Below the pieces are notes generated by a model, which was not told the origin of the DNA, did not search any database, and saw only the letters and a list, made by a program, of their open reading frames with translations. From NCBI RefSeq assembly GCF_016907715.1, contig NZ_JAFBCM010000001.1, positions 620,001 through 684,000 on the forward strand: 64,000 nucleotides of DNA, in the 5' to 3' direction. This DNA is from Tenggerimyces flavus (GTDB lineage Bacteria > Actinomycetota > Actinomycetes > Propionibacteriales > Actinopolymorphaceae). Positions 1-6,670 of this stretch are shown here, piece after piece (position 1 is the stretch's first letter; each line of letters starts with the position of its first letter). Position numbers and translations under genes: made by a program.

Positions 1-482
1 AGATTGAGCTGCCGATACGGGTGCAGACCTTGGTCGGTGGATGTGAGCCCCTCGTCGTTGCCGATGTGCTGCTTGCCATTCTCGTCGGTGAGCAAGAATG
101 CCACGTCGTCGTCCTGGCCAAGCAGGATGCGCAGCTTGTAGGTGGGACCGCCCTCCACGGGAGCGACACCGCTGGCGAGGATCCGTTCGACCGCCTGTTC
201 CTTGCTGAGAATGTGACCGGTGCTGTAGTTCGTGAACGCGACGAACACCGTGTAGAGCACCGGATACACGAGGAACACCGCGAGCAGGACCGTCGACGGG
301 ACGAGGAACTTCGCCGGGATCCTGCGGCGGCTCAGGTAGAGGTAGTTGAGGACGGCTGTCGCGAGGACCGTCCCGACGAGCAATGCCCAGTGCTCGTTGG
401 ACACCAGCCCGGGGAGAGCCGAGATGACGAGCGCGTCGAGGAGCCCGAGCAGGACGACCTTGACGATCAGGCCAACCTTCAT
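1..482 (-). CDS. ABC sugar transporter permease, MalF type (partial, C-terminus beyond window)
   Basis: Inner-membrane permease of a binding-protein-dependent sugar importer. About 160 residues are visible, from the ATG at 480-482 to the window edge. They begin MKVGLIVKVVLLGLL. There are two short hydrophobic segments, then a third after RRRIPAK containing the YPVLYTVFVAFTNYS stretch typical of the first core helix of MalF-like permeases. A hydrophilic extracytoplasmic loop follows (about residues 90-160), as in MalF. The EAA loop that contacts the ATPase would lie outside the window. Only 3 bp separate this start from the stop of the upstream binding-protein gene, so the two are one operon. 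The sugar cannot be named; maltose or a maltodextrin is a family-based guess. Confidence 0.8.
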   Translation of the reverse strand, partial: MKVGLIVKVVLLGLLDALVISALPGLVSNEHWALLVGTVLATAVLNYLYLSRRRIPAKFLVPSTVLLAVFLVYPVLYTVFVAFTNYSTGHILSKEQAVERILASGVAPVEGGPTYKLRILLGQDDDVAFLLTDENGKQHIGNDEGLTSTDQGLHPYRQLN

Positions 483-485
483 GGA

Positions 486-1790
486 TCAGCGACTGGCCTT
501 GATCGCGGCGCGGATGGTCGCCGCCGCGTCCTTGAACGCCTTGTCTGGTGCGGCTTCTCCGGTGAGAACCAGCACGTACGCCTTGTTCCACGCCTCCCAC
601 ACCGACGCCATCTGCGGCACGCTCGGCGTCGGGACGCCCTGCTGGGCCGAGGCGAGGAAGCCCGCGTTCACCTTGTCGGTCACGGCACCGGCCACAGCCT
701 GGTAGGCGGATGGGCGGAAGTCGGCCTCGAACAGAGCCTGCTGCGCTTCCTTGGTGTTGAGGTAGTCGAGCAGGAAGGTGCGCGCCAGCGTCTTGTTCTG
801 CGCGAAGTGGGACAGGTAGAAGCCCTGCACACCGACGAACGGCCTTGCTGGCTTGCCGTTCACGGACGGGATCGGGCTCACCTCGTAGGAGGAGCTGGCC
901 TTGGCGAGGTCCGCGACGACCCACGGGCCGTCGATGAGGAACGGCACCTTGCCCGCCACGAACTTCTGCTTGGCGATGTCGGCGGTGACGTCTACGGAGA
1001 TCAGGCCCTCCTTGGCCCACTTGGCGAAGTTCTGCGCGGCCTTGATACCGCCGGGCGAGTCGATGCCGAGGTCGTCGACGTTCGGCTCGCCTGCCTTGTC
1101 GCCGAAGACGTAGCCGCCGGAGCCGGAGAACAGCGCGTACGGGTGGTAGGCGTTGCCGGTCTCGCCCATCGGCAGCGCCAGCGGGATCTCCGCCTTGCCC
1201 TGCTTCTTCAGCTCGAGCGCGGTCTTCTCCAGCTGCTCGAACGTCGTCGGGACCTTGGGCACGAGGGCGGTGTTGGTGATGAGCGCGACGTCCTCGACCG
1301 CGTACGGGAGGCCGTAGATCTTGCCCTGGTAGGTGAAAGCCTTGACCGCGACGTCGCTGTAGTTGGCCGCGTCGGCGCCGAGGTCGACGGTGTCGACCAG
1401 TCCGTTCTCGACGTACTCGCCGAGCACGTCGTGCGGCCCGACGATGAGGTCCGGACCCTGGCCGACCGGCGCGCTCTGGACGAACGACGGCCGCAGCTGG
1501 GCGAAGTCGAGCGTCTGGACCGCGACGCGCAGCCCGTTCTCGTCGCCGAACTGCTTGCCGAACTTCTCCAGGACAGGCGCGCGGTTGCCGTCCGCCCAGA
1601 TGACGAGGTCCGCGTCCGCGCGCTTCGGCGGCGGCGTACCCGACTCGGCCGGCTTCGGCTCGGCCGCCTTGCTCGGCGTCTTCGACGGCACGTCGGTCGG
1701 CGCCGCCTCGGGCGTCGAACCGCTGCCACAACCCGCAAGCGCGAGCGCGACAGCAACCGTGATCGGAGCGATCCGAAGCAGCATTCTCAT
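486..1790 (-). CDS. extracellular sugar-binding lipoprotein of ABC importer (MalE-like)
   Basis: Captures a sugar or oligosaccharide outside the membrane and delivers it to the MalF-type permease encoded next. With the ATG at 1788-1790 the product has 434 residues. It starts with a lipoprotein signal ending LALAGC (Cys21), then a Pro/Ala/Lys-rich linker (about 25-58) and a solute-binding domain starting DADLVIWADGNRAPVLEKF. It shows family features such as GPDLIVGPHDVLGEY and the FLIDGPWVVADL segment. A GTG 12 bp further upstream is also open, but the ATG has a G-rich ribosome site (GGGGTGGG) about 6-13 bp before it. The family (SBP type 1) is clear; ligand specificity is inferred only from resemblance to maltose-binding proteins. 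Confidence 0.85.
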   Translation of the reverse strand: MRMLLRIAPITVAVALALAGCGSGSTPEAAPTDVPSKTPSKAAEPKPAESGTPPPKRADADLVIWADGNRAPVLEKFGKQFGDENGLRVAVQTLDFAQLRPSFVQSAPVGQGPDLIVGPHDVLGEYVENGLVDTVDLGADAANYSDVAVKAFTYQGKIYGLPYAVEDVALITNTALVPKVPTTFEQLEKTALELKKQGKAEIPLALPMGETGNAYHPYALFSGSGGYVFGDKAGEPNVDDLGIDSPGGIKAAQNFAKWAKEGLISVDVTADIAKQKFVAGKVPFLIDGPWVVADLAKASSSYEVSPIPSVNGKPARPFVGVQGFYLSHFAQNKTLARTFLLDYLNTKEAQQALFEADFRPSAYQAVAGAVTDKVNAGFLASAQQGVPTPSVPQMASVWEAWNKAYVLVLTGEAAPDKAFKDAAATIRAAIKASR

Positions 1791-1817
1791 GGCACGACCC
1801 ACCCCGTCGCCAATGGT

Positions 1818-1859
1818 TAGTTAAGGAACTATATAAACCTCGGCCGGCAGCGTCGTCAA
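1818..1859 (-). promoter_or_regulatory. promoter and candidate operator of the sugar-importer operon
   Basis: On the minus strand a TTGACG box (1854-1859) lies 18 bp from TATATA (1830-1835), a good housekeeping-type promoter. An inverted repeat with arms TAGTT and AACTA around 4 bp (1818-1831) overlaps the -10 box and the expected transcription start, a position suited to a repressor. No regulator gene is adjacent, so the regulator is unknown. Confidence 0.5.
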
Positions 1860-1868
1860 GCCTTGAAC

Positions 1869-2777
1869 TCAGTGGTCGGCGAGCAGACCACGCAGGATCG
1901 GATCGCGATCGGTCGTGTCGTCGTTGGTCAGGACGACGAGCGCGCGACGGGTGTCGGGGAGCCAGACGCGAAACGACTGGAAGCCCGGGTTGTCGCCGGG
2001 GTGGAAGTACGCGCGTTCTCCGCCGAGCGTTCCCGCGGCGACGCCGTAGCCGTACGTCTCGCCCGTCAGCCAGCCGTCCACCCAACGCCAGGAGCCATCG
2101 ATCGGTGCGTGCGGCGCGACCATCGCTCGGTACGAGACGTCGCTGAGAATCGTGCGGTCGACGTGCAGGCCCTGTTCGAACCGGACCAGGTCCGCCGCTG
2201 TGCACCACGCGTCCCCGGCGCCTGGTGTGACGGCGAGGTTCCACTCGTCGGTGGGCTCGCCGTCGTGCATCGCCGGTGCGGCGTTGGCCGGACGCGCCGC
2301 GATCGCCGACTCCCGCATGCCGAGCGGCTCGAAGATCTCCGCGGTGACGAAGTCCGCGTACACCCGGCCGCTCGCCTGCTCGACGATCTTCGCGGCCAGA
2401 ATGTAGCCGGGGCTGCTGTAGTGCCAGCCCTGCTCGCCCAGCGGGGCCGCCAGGATCTGCGCGACGATCTCGTCGCCGCTGGCGGTGAACGACGTGTCGA
2501 GCCCGGGGATCCCGGCCCAGTGCCCGAGCCGCGACGTGTGCGTCAGCAGCTGGTGGACGGTGACGTCGTCCCAGCCGCCGCCCAGGTGCTGGGCCACCGT
2601 GTCATCGAGCGCCAGCTGGCCGCGGTCGACGAGCAGCAGCACCGCGCAGGCGGCGAACTGCTTGCTGCCGGAGGCGATCTGGAACGCCATCGTCGCGTCT
2701 ACGTCGCCGTACGTCCTGGTGCTGACCGGCTGGCCGTTCTCGGCGAGGACCGCGACGCCGGTGAATTCACTCGCCAT
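1869..2777 (-). CDS. serine hydrolase of the beta-lactamase/class C fold
   Basis: Penicillin-binding-protein-like serine hydrolase (Pfam Beta-lactamase), 302 residues, with no signal peptide visible, so probably cytoplasmic. The nucleophile motif SGSK (SxxK) lies near residue 42. The second motif reads YSSPGY instead of the usual YSN. HPGDNPG near the C-terminus replaces the usual K/H-T/S-G box. Family members are esterases, D-amino-acid peptidases or carboxypeptidases, and the substrate cannot be read here. The ATG at 2775-2777 was chosen because everything upstream in this frame is the reverse-frame shadow of the nitroreductase gene. Its first 11 bp overlap the end of that gene, so translation is probably coupled. 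Confidence 0.8.
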   Translation of the reverse strand: MASEFTGVAVLAENGQPVSTRTYGDVDATMAFQIASGSKQFAACAVLLLVDRGQLALDDTVAQHLGGGWDDVTVHQLLTHTSRLGHWAGIPGLDTSFTASGDEIVAQILAAPLGEQGWHYSSPGYILAAKIVEQASGRVYADFVTAEIFEPLGMRESAIAARPANAAPAMHDGEPTDEWNLAVTPGAGDAWCTAADLVRFEQGLHVDRTILSDVSYRAMVAPHAPIDGSWRWVDGWLTGETYGYGVAAGTLGGERAYFHPGDNPGFQSFRVWLPDTRRALVVLTNDDTTDRDPILRGLLADH

Positions 2778-3426
2778 GGAGCGGCGCCTCCCACCGGTCG
2801 GCGAACGCGACCTGCTCGAGCGGGTTGCGTGGCGCGGGCTTGAAGTCCGACACGGTCGTGTACGCCACGGGCAGCAGGCCAACCTGGGTGACGTTCTCGG
2901 GGATGCCGAGGATCTTCGCGGCCTCCGCCTCGTACGTCAGGTGGTACGTCGTCAACGTGCTGCCGAGCCCGCGCGACCGCAGCGCGAGCTGGAAGCTCCA
3001 CACCGCGGGGAAGATCGAGCCGTAGAACGCCGAGAGCGTCTGGTTGCCGTCGTCCGGGCGGCCGAGCTGGCACGGAATCACCATGACAGGAACGCGTTCG
3101 ATGTTGTCGATGAGGAAGCGCCCCGAGCTCAGTGACCGCTTGCCCGCCGGCGAGTGGGCGGCGTCGCCGAGCCGCTTCTCGACGTTGTCGACGTACGCGG
3201 ACCCGACGGAGCGGAAGAACTTGCCAAGCTCGTTCTTGATCTCCTGGTCCCGTACGACGAGCCACCGCCACGTCTGCTGACCGCCGGCCGTCGGTGCCTG
3301 CAGCGCGAGGCGCAGGCAGTCCGCGACGACCTCCGGCTCGACCGGGCGATCGAGGTCGAGCTTCTTGCGCACCGACGGCGTGGTGGTAAGCAGGTGGTCG
3401 ATGTCTTCAAGGTTCATGCGTCTCAT
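2767..3426 (-). CDS. nitroreductase family protein
   Basis: FMN-dependent, NAD(P)H-using oxidoreductase of the nitroreductase fold, 219 residues. Family features are the N-terminal PSVRKKLD region (FMN phosphate contact), APTAGGQQTWRW, the central SFQLALRSRGLGSTLTT helix and the C-terminal GLLPVAY segment. Such enzymes reduce nitroaromatics, quinones or flavins, and the natural substrate is usually unknown. A second ATG nine bases downstream (MNLEDIDHLL) could equally be the start, since neither has a strong ribosome site. It is the first gene of a two-gene unit with the serine hydrolase, overlapping it by 11 bp. Confidence 0.85.
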   Translation of the reverse strand: MRRMNLEDIDHLLTTTPSVRKKLDLDRPVEPEVVADCLRLALQAPTAGGQQTWRWLVVRDQEIKNELGKFFRSVGSAYVDNVEKRLGDAAHSPAGKRSLSSGRFLIDNIERVPVMVIPCQLGRPDDGNQTLSAFYGSIFPAVWSFQLALRSRGLGSTLTTYHLTYEAEAAKILGIPENVTQVGLLPVAYTTVSDFKPAPRNPLEQVAFADRWEAPLHGE

Positions 3427-3539
3427 CTTGGCAACAGGGGTGAGGTGGGATTAATCGGTGGGGGTTCACCCGATTCGTTCGGGTGCCGGCCGCGCCTAGC
3501 GTGAGGGCCTCAGCCACGGGTACAGGGGGGAAACACCAC

Positions 3540-4055
3540 ATGCGGTTCGTCCTACGAGCTGCCGCCATCGGCCTGGTCGTCGCCATGGCGGCGGCCTGCG
3601 GGAGCGGCGGCGAGAGCAACTCCGCGAACGACAACACCGACAAGCCGTCGACCTCGGCGTCCTCGGCGTCCTCGGCGTCCTCGGCGTCCCAGCCGGTCAA
3701 GCCGGCCGACCCGGCCGACCCGGTCGTCAAGGGGAACGGGGACGGGAGTGCGTACTGCGACAAGGTGCTGGAACTCGGCGCCAAGCAGGACCCGCTGGGC
3801 GTCCTGGCGTCCGCGCAGTCCGACCCGGACGGCGTCGAGGGGCTGAAGCAGCTGGCCTCGGTCTACGAGGAACTGGCCGAGGTGGCGCCGGCGGAGATCA
3901 AGACCGAGCTGGAAGGGTCGCGCGACCTGTTCGCCCAGGTCGTCGAGGCGACGGAGTCGGGGGCGACGTCCTCGCCCGAGCTCGAGGCGCAGGCCCAGAA
4001 CATTGCCCAGTGGGGCTTGAAGATCCAGGAGTACACCACCGCGCACTGCGCCTGA
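3540..4055 (+). CDS. small lipoprotein of unknown function
   Basis: 171-residue secreted lipoprotein. The N-terminus MRFVLRAAAIGLVVAMAAAC is a typical signal with the lipidated Cys at position 20. A low-complexity linker follows, made of Ser/Ala units (four tandem TCCTCGGCG repeats in the DNA) and two Pro-Ala-Asp units. The C-terminal domain is helical, with one Cys near the start (AYCDK) and one at the end (TAHCA) that could form a disulfide. The start was chosen for the signal peptide and the AGGGGGG tract just upstream; an earlier in-frame start would add about 19 residues that spoil the signal. No named family is recognised. Confidence 0.75.
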   Translation: MRFVLRAAAIGLVVAMAAACGSGGESNSANDNTDKPSTSASSASSASSASQPVKPADPADPVVKGNGDGSAYCDKVLELGAKQDPLGVLASAQSDPDGVEGLKQLASVYEELAEVAPAEIKTELEGSRDLFAQVVEATESGATSSPELEAQAQNIAQWGLKIQEYTTAHCA

Positions 4056-4073
4056 GCGTGGTGCCCCGAGACC

Positions 4074-4106
4074 GGCCGGCGCGCCATCCGCCGTGGCGCG
4101 TCGGCC
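4074..4106. terminator. bidirectional hairpin between convergent genes
   Basis: A 13-bp stem with one mismatch (GGCCGGCGCGCCA paired with TGGCGCGTCGGCC, 7-nt loop) fills the gap between the lipoprotein gene and the opposing alpha/beta hydrolase gene. There is no clear T-run on either strand. Confidence 0.5.
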
Positions 4107-4113
4107 GCTCCAC

Positions 4114-5016
4114 TCAGCTCTTCGCGGTGTGCTCGATCAGGATCGGCACGACGAGGTCCCAGGTGTGGCGCGGGAACAGCTCGTGTCCGACTCCCTCGAG
4201 CGCGATGAGGCGGGCGCCGGGAATCTCCTTCGCCAGCGCGACGCCGTGGTCGTACGGGAACATCGGGTCCTCGACGCCGTGCAGGACGAGCGTCGGCGCG
4301 GTGATCCCACCGAGCCGCGACCGCCACTCCGGTCCCACGCCGACCATGAACGGGTTGGCGACCTGCGCCGCGATCGAGTCGCCGGCGCGGTCCACCGCCC
4401 GCTCGGCGCTGGCGCGCATGCCGGCCTCGTCGAACGGGCGGGACGAGGCGGCGAAGGGACGTTCGATGTCGATCAGGTACTCGACCACGGCGGCTCGGTC
4501 GGACCAGTCCGGCCCCGGATCCTCGACCTCGAACAGGGCGCGGATTTCGTCGGTGGGCGGGGGCAGGTCCGGGTTCTGATGGCCAGGTCCGCCCGGCGTG
4601 GCTCCCGAGAGCGTCAGCGTCGCGACCCGGCCGGGATGGTTGACCGCGAGCAGCTGGGCGACCGCGCCGCCCTGCGACATCCCGACGACGTGGGCCTGGT
4701 CGATCCCGAGCCAGTCCAGGACTGCCACCGCGTCGGCGGCGAGATCGGGCAGGGCGTATGTCGGCGCGCCGACCGAGGAGCTGGTCGATCCGCCCGTGTC
4801 CCTACTATCGGTGCGGATCACGTACCGCCGCCCGGCCACGAGGCGGGCCACGAACTCGTCCTCCCACGCGACCGACGACTGGCCCGCTCCGTGCAGCAAC
4901 AGCACCGCCGGATCGGCCGGGTCGCCCGCGGTCGTCGCGGCCAGCTCGACACCGTTCGTCTTGATCTTCCACTCGGTCAGCTCCATCGGTCCGTCCGTTC
5001 CGTTCGTAGGGCTCAT
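4114..5016 (-). CDS. alpha/beta hydrolase
   Basis: 300-residue alpha/beta-hydrolase-fold enzyme. The oxyanion-hole segment is LLLHGAGQSS, the nucleophile elbow GMSQGG, and the probable catalytic His sits in GVGHELFP. The closing strand PTLVLHGVEDPMFP carries the likely acid. Resemblance is to generic esterase/haloperoxidase-like hydrolases; the substrate is unknown. The ATG at 5014-5016 (MSPTNGT) is preferred because the longer reading frame would run into the divergent regulator's promoter. It is divergent from the LysR-type gene at 5113, which very probably controls it. Confidence 0.8.
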   Translation of the reverse strand: MSPTNGTDGPMELTEWKIKTNGVELAATTAGDPADPAVLLLHGAGQSSVAWEDEFVARLVAGRRYVIRTDSRDTGGSTSSSVGAPTYALPDLAADAVAVLDWLGIDQAHVVGMSQGGAVAQLLAVNHPGRVATLTLSGATPGGPGHQNPDLPPPTDEIRALFEVEDPGPDWSDRAAVVEYLIDIERPFAASSRPFDEAGMRASAERAVDRAGDSIAAQVANPFMVGVGPEWRSRLGGITAPTLVLHGVEDPMFPYDHGVALAKEIPGARLIALEGVGHELFPRHTWDLVVPILIEHTAKS

Positions 5017-5043
5017 GTCTGGGAACGCTAGAGCTCGTTGGTG

Positions 5044-5080
5044 CATCGTGAAAAGCGATGGTTTCCGATCGATTAGATCG
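5044..5080. promoter_or_regulatory. candidate LysR-type operator between divergent genes
   Basis: Two inverted repeats lie in the 96-bp divergent gap: CATCG-N7-CGATG (5044-5060) and CGATC-N5-GATCG (5066-5080). Paired dyads upstream of a LysR gene fit the usual regulatory-site plus activation-site layout. Binding itself is inference. Confidence 0.45.
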
Positions 5081-5112
5081 CTTGTGAGAATGGAGGTTGT
5101 TAGGCTGGCTGC

Positions 5113-6006
5113 ATGAAGGACGTCGAGCTACGCCACCTGGTCGCGATGGTCGCCATCGCCGAGGAGGGCTCGTTCGGCCGGGCGGCCGCCCGCCTCGGGT
5201 ACACCCAGTCGACAGTGAGCCAACAGATCACCGCGCTGGAGCGCGCCGTCGGCGGGCTGGTCTTCGACCGGCCGGGCGGTCCCAAGCCCGTTCGGCTCAC
5301 CCCACTCGGCGCGGTGGTCCTCGCCCAGGGCCGCGAGCTGCTGGCGAAGGCGGACGCGCTGGCCGAGGCCGTGGCGCGGTTCAAGGCGGGTGACGGGCGG
5401 ATCGACATCGGCACGTTCCAGAGCGTGTCGAACGTGATCCTGCCGTCGATCATCAGTCGGTTGCGCGAGGAGCATCCCAGCTGCGAGATCAGGCTTTCGG
5501 AGGTGCCGGAGGGGGATCCCGAGCTGGGCGAGCTCGACCTGCTGTTCTACGACGGACCTCTCGACGGCGACCTCGAGCGCCTCAAGCTACTCGACGATCC
5601 GTACCTGCTCGTGGCCCGTCCGGGCGACTTCCCCGACGGCGCGGTACGGCTGAAGCAGCTCGACGGTCGCCCCATGGTGGGTTGCCACCACACCTGTGAC
5701 CAGCGCTGGATGGAGCCGGCTCTTGCTGTCGCCGGGGCTCAGCCGCGGATCGTCTTCCGTTCTCCGGGCAACGAGACGATCCTCTCGATGGTGCGCGCGG
5801 GGCTTGGCTGGGCCGTGCTGCCGCGACTCGCCCTCCGTGGGTCGGACGCCTGGTCCGATGACCGGCTTCGCATCCACGAACTTCGGCCGTCCCTGCCTGC
5901 CAGGGAGATCTCTCTGCACTGGCGGACTGGACGGACGCACTCACCGCTCGCCGCCCGAGCGATTGCGATCGCCACCGAGGTCGCCTCCGAGTTCGCGCCC
6001 TCTTGA
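5113..6006 (+). CDS. LysR-family transcriptional regulator
   Basis: 297 residues, standard LTTR length. The N-terminal winged helix-turn-helix covers about residues 1-60 (LRHLVAMVAIAEEGSFGRAA and TQSTVSQQITALE). A linker helix and a periplasmic-binding-like effector domain follow from about residue 95 (IDIGTFQSVSNVILPSII). The effector domain has a HHTCDQ segment, unusual for its clustered His and Cys, which might bind a metal or thiol-reactive ligand; that is speculation. It is divergent from the alpha/beta hydrolase at 4114-5016, the classic arrangement for an LTTR and its target. Confidence 0.9.
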   Translation: MKDVELRHLVAMVAIAEEGSFGRAAARLGYTQSTVSQQITALERAVGGLVFDRPGGPKPVRLTPLGAVVLAQGRELLAKADALAEAVARFKAGDGRIDIGTFQSVSNVILPSIISRLREEHPSCEIRLSEVPEGDPELGELDLLFYDGPLDGDLERLKLLDDPYLLVARPGDFPDGAVRLKQLDGRPMVGCHHTCDQRWMEPALAVAGAQPRIVFRSPGNETILSMVRAGLGWAVLPRLALRGSDAWSDDRLRIHELRPSLPAREISLHWRTGRTHSPLAARAIAIATEVASEFAPS

Positions 6007-6031
6007 CGCCGCCTCGCTCGAAGGCTCCGGT

Positions 6032-6110
6032 CCGTGATCATGTACGTGATCATGAAGGCAAACCCGTCGTATACGACCGATTAGCTTCACGATCACGTAC
6101 ATGATCACGG
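6032..6110. repeat. long hairpin with GTGATCATG arms, copy 1
   Basis: 26-bp arms (6032-6057 and 6085-6110) pair with a single mismatch. Each arm holds GTGATCATG-type units. The 27-nt loop contains the 12-bp perfect palindrome GTCGTATACGAC (6066-6077). A related hairpin occurs at 18377-18455, and its loop matches better in reverse-complement orientation. It lies 25 bp after the LysR stop, so it could end that transcript, but it lacks a T-run. Confidence 0.75.
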
Positions 6111-6143
6111 GCGTTGAGGGCGCACGCTGGATGGGCCGGTCTT

Positions 6144-6168
6144 TTGGATGAAGGGCACCTTCATCCAA
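6144..6168. repeat. 25-nt palindrome, GAAGG-GCA-CCTTC type
   Basis: Perfect 11-bp arms TTGGATGAAGG / CCTTCATCCAA around the centre GCA. An identical 25-nt sequence, also with centre GCA on the plus strand, lies at 18345-18369. Confidence 0.8.
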
Positions 6169-6238
6169 GGTCTGTCGTGATGGGGGCTCCGCTGGGTTTG
6201 GGTGCTCTCGGGACTGTGGCGGCGGTCGATAGTGGTGG

Positions 6239-6343
6239 CCGGTCCGGGGCGCGTCAAGGGCGCCTCTCTGGGGGCGCTTCGCGCAGGAGGAGAGAGACGT
6301 CGCTTCGCGACCGCGGAGCGGCCCTTGACTCGCCCCGGCCCGG
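6239..6343. mobile_element. 105-bp inverted-repeat insertion inside the cassette
   Basis: The ends (6239-6261 and 6321-6343) are 23-bp inverted repeats with two mismatches, beginning CCGGTCCGGGGC and ending GCCCCGGCCCGG. The other cassette copy lacks exactly this segment: there GTGTGG is joined directly to CCACCTG. That empty-site comparison makes this a nested MITE-like insertion. It has no coding capacity. Confidence 0.6.
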
Positions 6344-6494
6344 CCACCTGTTTTTCACGCGCCGCCCCCTCCCCCGGAACAGTGTCCCGGGCCAGGCCTG
6401 CTTGCCCCAGGTCTGCTGCCGTGGTCGCGTCGCTTGTGGGCTTCCCCCGGTCTCTTGTGGCTCGGATGAAGCCGGGCCTTCCGTCCCCGCTGTT

Positions 6495-6547
6495 TTGAAT
6501 GAAGGGCACCTTCATTCAATAGGTTCGTATGAAGGGGCCCTTCATAC
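6495..6547 (+). repeat. double palindrome with AATAGGTTC loop, copy 1
   Basis: First palindrome 6495-6519 (arms TTGAATGAAGG, centre GCA), the spacer around AATAGGTTC, then a second palindrome 6527-6547 (arms GTATGAAGGG). The two halves can also pair with each other over about 21 positions with three mismatches, so two alternative foldings are possible. Related copies are at 18024-18076, 33310-33360 and 63771-63817. Confidence 0.75.
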
Positions 6548-6670
6548 AAACCGTCGCTGGGGGTCTGTCATCGAATGGTCATCGAATCGCCCGGCTTTCC
6601 CGCGCGCCACGGGCTGGTTCCGGGCATGATCTCCTCAGCGAGAACGTGAAGGTGGAGGTGCAGGACGAAC

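Larger units (their letters stand above)
6032..6550 (+). repeat. composite non-coding repeat cassette, copy 1 (mirror image of 18024-18455)
   Basis: No gene is visible in this 0.5-kb stretch. In order it contains a 79-bp hairpin (6032-6110), a 25-nt palindrome (6144-6168), a body of about 325 bp and a double palindrome (6495-6547). The reverse complement of 18024-18455 matches closely in the body: both contain GGTGCTCTCGGG then CTGTGGCGGCGGTCGA, TTTTCACGCGCCGCCCC, AGGCCTGCTTGC, AGGTCTGCTGCCGTG and TCTTGTGGCTCGGATGAAG. The order of the sub-elements is mirrored. Copy 1 also carries a 105-bp insertion (6239-6343) absent from copy 2. Short ORFs here (for example 6105-6515 on the minus strand) follow the repeats and look spurious. 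Confidence 0.8.

Noticed and set aside
21-1820. 599-residue plus-strand reading frame covering the first 1.8 kb
   Set aside because: It is antisense to the well-supported permease and binding-protein genes, has an Arg/Val/Glu-rich composition typical of GC-rich shadow frames, and shows no family features.
6105-6515. Short minus-strand open frames (up to 136 residues) in the 6-kb repeat cassette
   Set aside because: They begin and end in palindromes (recurring MKVPFIQ-like translations of the repeat) and are not kept in the second cassette copy.
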